Below are positions 1 to 10,500 of a DNA stretch of 24,320 bases, one piece after another (the stretch's first letter is position 1; each line of letters starts with the position of its first letter). The notes below the pieces were generated by a model that was not told the origin of the DNA, ran no database searches, and saw nothing but the letters and a program-made list of their open reading frames with translations. Source of the DNA: Gnetum montanum (Eukaryota > Streptophyta > Gnetopsida > Gnetales > Gnetaceae); the NCBI GenBank assembly GCA_015680685.1, contig MNCI01017725.1:162071-186390 (forward strand), in the 5' to 3' direction. The position numbers were made by a program, and so were the translations under genes.

Positions 1-1261
1 TGTGGGGGCAGGCGGTCCCCCCCTTCAAAGCGTTTGCTGGGTTTTCTGGGGGGTTTGTGGTTTTGGCATGACTGTTGGGATGTCGGATTGTTTTGTGACT
101 TGGGGTTTTTTCCCCACCCAATGAGTGCCATTGTTGATGACCCACGGTTTGTAATTTCCTGTACTATATTTTGTCTGTAATATACTCCCGAATATTTTCT
201 CAAAAAAATACGTATACTGTCAAAGCTTAGGTTGATTAAATTGTGTTAGGTTAGTGACCTTTCTTTGTGATTGAACCTACTGTGGTTTAGTAAATACTTT
301 AGTTACTCTATGTGGATAGTTACCAAAATATTATCAAATTGAAATTATATATTGACTGTTATTTCCTAAAAATCCTATATTTAAGATATCTTTAATTTGA
401 GTTTTTGCATGGGGAAAAACTTTAATTTTCATTAGGTTTTTATTATTCTCAGACATGAAACCAAAGTTGAACATTCTTTTGTTTTCCAAAGTTCTGGGGC
501 GAAGTTTGAACATGTGCCGGTTTCTGGGCCTTGTTGAGAAGCTATTCTATATTTAAGATATCTGAACTCAACCAAGTTTTTCAAAATTTTAGCCCCATGG
601 AGGTTGCCATGCAAGCTGAGAAAGCACCTACACTATTACTTTTCACTATTGCATTATGCTGTTATCCATGAAATTCGTTATCCTTTTATGTGGAAATCAC
701 GAGATTAATTTGAGCGAGTTCTAAGTTATCCATAATTCTTGAAGCAGCAGGGTCTTGGAGCATTTTTGAGACTTGTTATACTTTCTTTATTTTAAAAAAC
801 TCACTAGGTTTTGGTTCTTGTTCCATCTTGAAACATACATGGATGAGCCAATGTTTTCTTCTAATGCTTTTGGTTATACTCATCAGTGACGTATGATGTT
901 CTATCTAGGAGTTGTTTAATGATTATGCGTATGACACCTTTATTCTGAGGTAAAGTGTAGACCGCTACATTGTTTTCTTATTATTTTGTGGGAATGACTT
1001 ACTCGCTGATTCCATTTTAGTATGTCAGCAAGAGTTGTGCTTGTTGGAAATGTTAATTCGTATGCATCTTTTTGCATCTTGACTTCAAAAATATGAGAAG
1101 AAACATCAAAATCACATTCTTTTTATGAGTAAATCCACTGTAAAATCTACTTTCTACAAGAAAGCTTCAAAGACGGTTCCTTTTTTAAGTTTCACTCTTA
1201 GAATATATAGTTTTCTGGACTGAAAAGTTACCATTTTTACTTCACTTTATTGAATTGCCAG
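1..1261 (+). other. Upstream intron (no exon recognised)
   Basis: I recognise no coding segment of the FAM135 N-terminal domain on the plus strand here. The sequence is AT-rich and ends in a pyrimidine-rich acceptor at 1261, so it is most simply the 3' part of an intron longer than 1.26 kb. A 17-bp direct repeat (375-391 and 547-563) is the only internal structure noted. The first about 130 bp are G/T-rich, unlike the rest. Confidence 0.55.
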
Positions 1262-1540
1262 GTTGATGAAAGTGGATACGATGATAATGATATTGCTTTG
1301 TTGAAAGCTTTGTGTGCTTCCCAAAATAATCTTATTGATAGTTTGAAGAACATTCTTGAGTCAATGAACGCAAAAAATGATGATATCGAGGTCCCAGAAA
1401 AAATAAATATACAGCATCTTATGAGAAAAATCAGCAAAAGATTTCAGTCACATCTAACAGGTTCCAGTGAGAATAACATAGCTGAGGAACATGATTCAAA
1501 TTCCATGAAGCTTGGAAATCTTTCAATGTCATATTTTCAG
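1262..1540 (+). CDS. FAM135: FAM135-like exon a (first visible exon)
   Basis: This exon is 93 codons in phase 0, bounded by acceptor TTGCCAG and donor CAG/GTATTAAC. It encodes a hydrophilic, helix-rich stretch beginning VDESGYDDNDIALLKAL and ending NLSMSYFQ. It corresponds to the poorly conserved linker upstream of the WxxFL segment in plant FAM135 proteins. The preceding exon must also end in phase 0, but it is not in the window. Confidence 0.8.
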
Positions 1541-4500
1541 GTATTAACAGTTGCTATGAAATTCTCGATTTAGTTCTTGTTATTATTGTCTTGAAATAAA
1601 ATGTTATTATTGAATATTCATTTTAGTAACAATTAGCTATCACTCTAAAGAACTCAGTTTGTATGACATTGTCTTTGATTAAATTCAAAGTTCATATTTT
1701 GGGCAGCAAGATGATGAATTAGTGGGTGACAGTGAGCAGAGTCTTTGGACAAAATTATTGAAGTCAGATTTTGATGAGGCTTTTCAGTTCCTTGGAAATC
1801 AAATATCACTTCTTTGGTCTTCTTTTCTAAATTATCATAGGTAGGTAGAAGGCGAGGAAACCATCACATTTCAGTTATATGATAAATCATATGTTATCTA
1901 GTTATGGTAGGACATTTTGGTACACGTCATAGCCCTTGACTCGATCCGTGGTGCTGTAAAGCTACCTCAATATAAAATAACTCTTTACCATGAATAATTT
2001 GTTTGAGATTTTTTATTTTTTATTTGTTTTGCAAATTGATCATCATTAACTTTCTTTTGGACAGGATGCATAAAGTTGAGATTTTGGACCAGTTACGTCA
2101 GCAATGGGCTGAAACTCGAAGTGTAGAATGGTCATTGTGGTTGGTCTATCCACCTGAGCTGAAGAACTCCAACTTATCTAATGAAGATGTATATTATCTA
2201 GCAGATTTCTCTTCATTTAAATTCTCATTGCAGGATGTTATGTCCTTAACTTGTTTTTATTCAGATGGAAGTTTTCAGTATCAATTTCATTTCTTTTGTG
2301 TTTTTGTTTGATTATTTGTCCTGAAGGCTATTTATTTGTTTTACACACAGTCAGGCTCGATCACAGCTTCTTATGTCGAGCTTCATCGTAAAAGTATAAG
2401 CCAAATGTTGGTAAGGGTTTTCATGTTTCTTCTACTATCTATTGATTTACTTATATACTTTCTCTTTGTAGACAGCGGAGAAATAGACAAATTGTTCTGT
2501 CTTATGCCAGTTTCACATTTTTACCTATGATAGAATTCATACGGTCAGGTTTTTGCAGATAAATAACTGTTGTCTCCAAGATATGCATATATTTGGATCT
2601 CCTTCTCAGAACCCAATCATATTTGTAGAACATACCCAGATTCCATGTAAAAATCGTTCTAGTGAAGTTGATGGCTTTTTACGTGAAAATAAGTCCATCA
2701 ATGATAGTAAAGGTGCGACTTCAGATTCCATGACCCCAAGCATTCCTTCAAAGATATCTGATCCTGTTTTATGCAAAAGATCTTTAAGGGTGGTGGTCTG
2801 TGTTCACGGGTTTCAGGTTTGTCGAAACATTTATGTTTACATGTAAATCCTTTTCCGGCATGTTTATTATTAATTTTTTGAAATTTTTATAAGAATCTCT
2901 TTCTTCGTATGCATGTTAATGTCATTTGGACAATCTAGGACAAGTGCAAACTAAATAAATGTAATGGTGTTTCTTTCTTAATGTTAATATTATGGCTTCT
3001 GTAATGTGCCGTGCTCAAGTCAAGAAACAATCTCATTGTTGTAATTTTCAATAAATTTCCAAAATCAAGAACACAATATATGTATTTCATTAAAAGAACG
3101 TAGTTGTAGCCAAATATTATTTATTCATGGTAAAATGCAGCTGGCGCACAGCGTACTCCTTCCAATGCCAAATAAGATAATGGTAATGCAACATAAATTG
3201 TTTAAATGCTTTTTTCATAGTTCTCTAAGGGAGATCATTTGACCATTGATAGTTTCAGAACCCTGCATGGAAGCAATCATATGGCAAAACTCGCATTGTT
3301 GGAGTGGATTATACTTAAAGCACCTATCATTCTCTCTAGAAACTAGCATTATAAATATGATGGTCAGTGTTTTCCCATGGTCATGTCTGTTGTGTGATGG
3401 CAACAATATGATGTATTGGTTGCTCCTCTGTTCTATCTATGCAATGTAAGTCCTGGGGGCCAGCAGAGATCTATATTGTATTGATGTATGCCTTCAGTGT
3501 AATTTGTAGCAAAATTAAGATTGTGATTTTATGCTATTGGTAGACATCATGTAATATGCAGCATCATGGGGGCATTGGTTGAGCTGTTGGTCGTAAACCT
3601 TAATATAGGTTGCTGGTTATAGGTCTCTGTTTTCGCCTTAAATCCTGAAGTCTTTAAGACAGGTTGGAAGAGAGGCATTCTACTGATCTAATTTTTGCAA
3701 TCACAAATAGTCCATTGCTTTCTTCCATGGTGCAGCAACACTTGCTGATCCACATTTTACCTATGTTCTTTGTGTTGGTGTTTTGGAATATTTACCTCAA
3801 TGGATATACTGTAAAATTGATTTGTAAAGGTCAACAAGTACCTTGCAAGAATTTTTGTCTAAAATAGCAAACGGTATCACATGTGATGTAGTACTTTTGG
3901 CACGGTCACACCCTATTTGAGGAAATTAGTTTTTGGAACCATATGCATTAAGAAATATATGATGTCAATTCCTAAATTGCAAGGCGACAGGGTATCCATC
4001 CGCTTTCAATTTTATGTTTCTGTAGAAACTACAAGCACAAACATCACTTTTTTCGTTCTTGAAGCTCAAAAGTAATCAACGGTCATTCAAAACAGAATGG
4101 GGGCATTGCAATTTGAGCGAAGTATTGATATTAATAAAGTAATTTTTTCAACTTGTTCAAAAAAGCAAAATGGCAGGGAAGTATAGAAATTATATTGACC
4201 ATCAAATGGATACCCTGGAACCACAGATGAGAACTGCAACTAATTGATTTATGCATGAGAGAGTTTGGCAGAACAAAGAAGCTTCAACTCATCCTAGTCT
4301 TATCCCAACTACATAGGGTTCACTATCTGAATTTTTTTAGGCATTCACTTCTATTAAGAGCCAAGTAAGCATTAATACCCAAATCTTAAATGTCTTTCTT
4401 TATGTTGCAAACCATGTATGTTTAGGTTTACCAGTTTGCCGTTTTCCCTGAACTTTTTTTTTTGAGGAGAAAGTAAAACTTGATTGTATAATGGTTGGGA

Positions 4501-7500
4501 TGCATTCAGAAAGAAAACAAAAAGTACACAGGTTAAATACATCTAAAGAACTAGATGACACATCTAAAGAACTAGATGATCCAGAACATGAGAGAGAAGA
4601 TCCATCATCTAATGAGGTACAAAGAGAATTCATCCCAAAATAAAGTTGTTGAAACAAAAGGGCAACAACCCCAACCAAAAAAAAAAGAAAAAAAAAAGTA
4701 GAACACATCCCTGTAAACAAAGGGGGTACTCACTGGTTTAGTTCTTTAGTCACTCTGGTGAACCAAGTGGAGAGTGCAGAGATCAAGGTGAAAAGCGTAG
4801 AAACAAGAATGGTTTTGCTTGATAAGATGAAACTATTTCGACCAAAGCGTATGTAGTAAAGTAGTGACAGAAACAATCTTTTAATTTTTCTGTTTTGCCA
4901 AGTCAAATGAATATGTGCCCACCGGTAAATGGCATTAACAAGGTTCGATAAGTGGATGTTAATGTCTGTAATATTTTTAAGATAATTGTAAGAATTATTT
5001 TTTGATGGGCAGGTAAATGAGGCATGATCAATAGTCTCTGTTACTTTTGCATCTCTCACAAATATCATTGTTAATTAGACCCTTGTGGTTGAGAACTGTT
5101 TTGACTAGATATTTTCCATAAAGGCACTTGCTCATGAACGTGCGGTGTTTAGGAATAATAGTTGCATGCCACCATGTACTCTTTTAAGGAATCTTTTTGA
5201 TAATGGAAAAAAGTATGATATGCCTGTTGCACTTTATAGCTATTATAATTAGCCCAACGGAATTGACCATTGGAATTTTGAATAAAATTGGAAAACTAGG
5301 TTCGAGCACATTCAAAGCTAGGTCATGTCGCTGAAGCATGAGAGACAATAGGGGCATTATGGAACAAGAGACCACCATATAAATATTTGGCCTTCATAAT
5401 ACTAACCCAAGGCTTCTCTACAATATATAATTGATTTTCCCTGAACTTTAATAATGCAACATCTTCTAATTTGTTGGTCTTTTTTGCACATAGCCAAACC
5501 ATCTAACACGACTTCCATTAATATTATCATTAATGGGTGCTATTCCCAAACAACCCGTAACAAGAGAGTTGATTTGATCTTTTTTAATCACATTCAACAT
5601 CCACCTTAGTACTTGCATCTCTATGCATGTACACATTGAGCTTGATTTTAGCTAAGCTAACATTACGCATCATAAAGAATCACAGGTTTAATAGTAGTTC
5701 TATAGAACATTTCCTTCAGCCTAGTAGGGATTTTCCTATCACAAAGCACACTATTGGGTTTTTGCCATTTCATCCATCCTATTTCAATTCTATTTGTCAC
5801 ATCATTGTTAATTTTGTTGTTCATTTGAACAAGTGACCCCAAATATCTTCATTAATTACATTGAGCAATTTTTGGTTTTGAACTCTAATCTTTGTATCTT
5901 CATTACTTAATCATTAGTATTAGAAAATCAATTTGGCTTTATGTGAGGGGGATCTATTATAGAGGTTGTTTTGTTGATATGATAATTAATGGAGAAATTT
6001 AGAAAACATAGAGAAAATCTACATATGATCCTTATTGACTTGGAAAAAGCATATGATAGAGTGCCGAGAGATATTATTTGGGGGGACTTGTGGTGGAAAA
6101 ATATCTTTGATAAATATATTAAAGTGATTCAAGACATGTATAAAAGAGCTACTACTAGAATTAGAACAACCTGTGGAATCACATATGATTTTCTAGTCAC
6201 AGTAGGTCTACATCATGGGTTTGCACTTAGCAAGTACTTATTTGCTATTGTTATAGATGAATTTAAAAAATAAATGTGGGATGAAATCTTTTGGTGTATG
6301 CTATTTGCAGATGATATTATGTTGGTGGATATAGCTAGAGAGAATATTGTTTCCACAATGGACAAGGGGAGACATGCTCAAAACACTTTAAAAATTAGTA
6401 GAAGTAAGATAGAATATATGAAGTGTAATTTCAATAAAAGCATAAACATTGGTGAAATAGAAATAACAATTTAGGAGTGAAAAAGTTCCTTGGTGCAAGG
6501 AGTTTTGCATCCTAGGATCCATGCTCCAATTAGATGGTGAAATTGATAAATATATAAGAAATAGGATTGAGGGAAGATGGTCAAAATAGAAATAGGCTAG
6601 TGGTATTTATGTGATAAAAGAATCCCAATAAAAACTAAAGAGAATTTTATTGGGCAAGAATTAGACCTACTATCTTATATAGTGCTGAATGTTGGACAGT
6701 ACAAAAGAGGCACAAATTGCAAATCAATGTAGTAGAAATGCAAATACTTAGATGAATGTTGAATGTTACAAGAAGAGATAAATTGCCCAATATAAATATT
6801 ATTAGAAGAAGACTTGGAGTGACTTGTATTTCAAATAAGCTATAAGAATGATGTCAGTTTGGGCATGTGCAAAGAAGATTAGATAGTGAGCCTATTAAAA
6901 AAGTTTGTTGCATCATTATTCTAGGAGAGCCACTGAAAGGAAGACTCCAAAAAAAGGGAAAAAACAATTGACGATGATCTAAAGAAATTGCAAATAATTA
7001 AGAATCTAACTCTAGAGGCAAATGATAGAAAAAACTCATGTAGCCAACCCCATTTTGTTGGGATAAGGCTAGAATGATGATGATGATGTCTTTGTTATTT
7101 GCTTTTCCATTAAAAATGCATTTCATGTATTCCATTTGTCTTTGACTAATCTTCAATTATTTTCATTCTAGGTTGTTTCTTCAAATCTCCATTTTGCAGC
7201 CAAGACTTAGATTTATCCATCAAAATAATATCAACAATCAGCATACACCAAGAGATATCATTTTGAATTTCCTTAGTTTTCTTATCCATAATAATGTCAA
7301 ATAAATAAGGGCTTAGAGTAGATCTTGGTGTACCCCTACCTTTACACTTTAACAAGAAAGTTTGTAGCTTATCCATGTATGGTATGAACTTGGGTTGTTT
7401 AATGGCGATCAAATAAACACTTGGGGAACTCTATCATCAGCTTTCTCCAAGTCAATGAAAATAATATGCAGATTTTTCTTCTGACACCTAAATTTCTTCA

Positions 7501-10500
7501 TCAACTGTCTCAGCGAAAAGATGGCTTTCATAGTTGCATAAAACTAAATTGATTCTTAGAAACAGTTGATTCTTGCTGTAAACATTGATCTATAGCTCTT
7601 TCCCATAAGTTCATGGTATGGCTTATAAGCTTGATGCCTATGTAGATTCCACAATTTTGGATGTCTTCCTTGTTTTTGTAGATGGGTACTATAGTGCTTC
7701 TTTTTCAATCATATGACATTTTCCTTTGCTAGGTTTAGTTGAATAAACTTTGTCAACTGAATGATCCCTATATCTCTTATAAACTTTCATACTTCTATAG
7801 GTATAGCATTTGGTTTAGTCACTTTACTATTCATCATTGCAATAAAGGGTTTTTTACTTTAAAGACATATATAGCTAGTCATTGCTACATTTGATTTGGT
7901 GTCTTCAACTTAATTTTTAGGAATTTTTTTGTTAAGTAGCCCTTGAAAATAAACCCTCTATCACTCCAAAATTTCCTTGCCAAAAAATAAATTCTTTCGT
8001 CATCTAACTTGATGCATCTACTGTGGTCAAAGTCTTTGAACCTTTTCTTTGAGTTTTTGTGAGCTTGTGAACTGATTTTTCATCCTCTTCATTTCCTGAC
8101 TTCTCATAAAAGGAGTCAAAAGCATCAAGTTTAGCCTTGCTCACTATCTTCTTTGCCACATACTTAGCTAACTTGTATCTTTCAAAATCATCTTGTATTC
8201 TACTTTGTTGCCGGTTCTTGAAACATTTATTCTTTATGAATTTTTTGCTGCACTTTCTCACTCTGCCACCATGTTTCCTTTTGAATATACTTATTCCCTT
8301 TTGGTATAGGTTCTCATTTGACTCCAACTATCATTCACAATTGAGTTCATGTCCCAAGGTCCTTCTACAAGCAGTCTATCCTTAATTGTAACATCTTGAT
8401 TTCCTTTAGATTCTAACATTTTGTACATGGTACTTCTTTCCTAAGAGTCTTTGTTGGTACTACTCTTGATAGTCAGATTTAGCACCATAAGTCTATGTTG
8501 GATTGTAATGCTTTCTCTAGAAATGACTTTGCAATCCTTGCAAGTTCTTGAATCTTTTTTCTCACCATGATGTAGTCTGTTTGGGTTGAGTTGCTTCTAT
8601 TCTTGAAGGTCATTGAGTGTTCATTCTTTTTTTTGAAATAGGTATAATCTGTTGCGAGATCATAGGGAGTTTTATCTTTGTTATCATCACCGAGTTATGC
8701 ACAGGTATCTGCACAGGTATCCAGCAAAATTGATGTACGTAAATAAAAAAGGACCAACTTTTTGGCATTTGAAGGAGGCTTAAAATGAACTACTGATAAC
8801 TGATTCATGTCAAGACAACAGAAAGTGAGTAAAAAGGAGTTGTCTGTTATAATTGGAAGTGATAGTTTCAATAAAACAATCAGCAGATTAGATTTGAAAA
8901 TACACTAGAGAAGCTTTGGAGAAATTATTAGAATGCTGTAGATCTGAATAAAATGTTAAAGGTAGAAAATATCATGCTGTAGTAAATCAAATAGATGTTG
9001 TAAATCATTGAAAAAATCACTGTAAACTCCAACAAACGTTTGCTGTAAAAGTAGAATGAAAACAATGAAAGATCAGCAGATTAGATTTGAAAATACACTA
9101 GAGAAGCTTTGGAGAAATTATTAGAACGCTGTAGATCTGAATAAAACGTTAAAGGTAGAAAATATCACGCTGTAGCAGATCAAATAGATGCTGTAAATCA
9201 TTGAAAAAATCACTGTAAACTCCAACAAACGTTTGCTGTAAAAGTAGAATGAAAACAACGAAAGAAAATAGCACAAGAACATAGAGATTTATGTGGTTTG
9301 GGTTCTTTTTACCTTACCTCCACAACAATGCTGATTTGCCTTCTATTATGCTCAAATCTTAAGGATACAAGCCATCCTTGTAGCTTTCCCAAGCACCCAA
9401 TCTGTTACTCCAACTCCAAGGTAAAACCTCAATACAATGCTTCCACATCAAAAACACACCCTTAAAGGCTACCCCAAGCCTTCTATTTATAAGGAAACAT
9501 TAGGAGCAAATCCCAATCCTAACACGTGGGATAAAACACATCCCCACATAAACATCACTTTACAAATTGACCTCGTTATTTTTTTTTTAAATGCAACATC
9601 CTTTTAAAATACATAAAAGGAAATACAACAAATAATGTGCACTTTTGATTAAGCTTCAGCTATCCCAAGCTTCTTCCTATAGAAAATGTGTTTTTCAGCT
9701 ATCACTGGTTTTGTTAAAGCATCAGCAACATTAAGCTTTGTATGGACCTTCTGAACATGCACCAAGCCGTCTTCTATGATTTCTTTTATGAAGTGGAACC
9801 GGATATCTATATGTTTCGTCTTGGCATGAAAGGCAGAATTCTTTGCAAGATGGATTGCACTCAAACTATCACAAAACATAGCATAGCTTTGTTGTTTTAA
9901 TCCAAAAGATTGCAAAAATCTCTTCATCCATAACATCTCCTTGCATGCTTCTGTGAGGGCTACATATTTTGATTCAGTTGTAGATAAAGTTACCAATGGT
10001 TGTAGACATGACAATCAACTCACTGCTTCACCACCAAAAATAAATGTGTACCCTGTAGTGGAATGTCTTGTATCATGATTAGCAGCAAAATTTGCATATA
10101 CAAAACCTTCAATGTGCAGATTAGCATCTCTAAAACACAAGCAATGTGTTTTTGTGCCCTTTAAATATTTTAGAATCCATTTAACAGCCAGCCAGTGATT
10201 CCACCCATAGTTGGTCATAAACCTACTAACTAGTCCAACGGCATAAGCAATATCAGGAAGTGTATAAACCATGGCATACNCGGCATAAGCAATATCAGGA
10301 AGTGTATAAACCATGGCATACATCAATGATCCAACAACAGAAGTATATGGGACATTTTTCACCTTTTCAAAGTCCTCTTTTGACTTTGGACAGTCTTCCT
10401 TTGATAAATTAAGTTGTGCTGAAAGAGATGTACTTACAGCTTTTGCATCCTCCATGTTAAAACATTTTAGAACTTTTCCCATGTAATCTTCTTGACTTAG

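Larger units (their letters stand above)
4286..5860 (-). mobile_element. RTE-type LINE, 3' part, minus strand, interrupted by an L1
   Basis: Read on the minus strand, 5860-5450 encodes pieces like NNDVTNRIEIGWMKWQ, VLCDRKIP, FYRTTIKP and RVRWFGYVQKRPTN. These match the post-RT region of plant RTE LINEs (IDEDVxHRIQxGWMKW, LCDRRIPLKLKxKFYRTAIRP, RLRWFGHVQRRP). After the L1 insertion, 4441-4286 continues with GKRQTGKPKHTWFAT, LGINAYLALNRSEC and the usual RTE 3' end (minus strand reads TAGTTGGGATAAGACTAGGATG). There are stops and frameshifts. The endonuclease and RT core are absent, so it is a dead 3' fragment. Confidence 0.75.
8845..9630 (-). repeat. 3' LTR of the copia element (786 bp)
   Basis: It matches 13608-14247 along its length. 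It is longer because it carries a 193-bp internal tandem duplication (8879-9071 and 9072-9264). On the minus strand it starts TGTTGTATTTCC and ends ATTATAACA. RNase H coding ends only about 19 bp before it. Confidence 0.88.

Noticed and set aside
375-563. 17-bp direct repeat CTATATTTAAGATATCT at 375-391 and 547-563
   Set aside because: It is real but very AT-rich and partly palindromic. No element boundary or coding context goes with it, so chance or simple duplication is enough.
432-614. 60-codon minus-strand frame in the upstream intron
   Set aside because: No recognisable domain, and it lies in AT-rich intronic sequence opposite the gene.
4400-4720. Open frame of 106 codons on the minus strand
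   Set aside because: It spans the L1 tail, the target duplication and the RTE 3' part. Only its C-terminal GKRQTGKPKHTWFAT is meaningful (RTE), and the Ser-rich N-terminus is a translation of unrelated L1 3' sequence.
7074-7089. (ATG)n microsatellites at about 7074, 15954 and 23480 as independent repeats
   Set aside because: Each directly follows the RTE 3' end, so they are RTE tails rather than free microsatellites.
8879-9264. CRISPR-like or satellite array
   Set aside because: There are only two units of 193 bp, both inside a recognised LTR and matching the other LTR.
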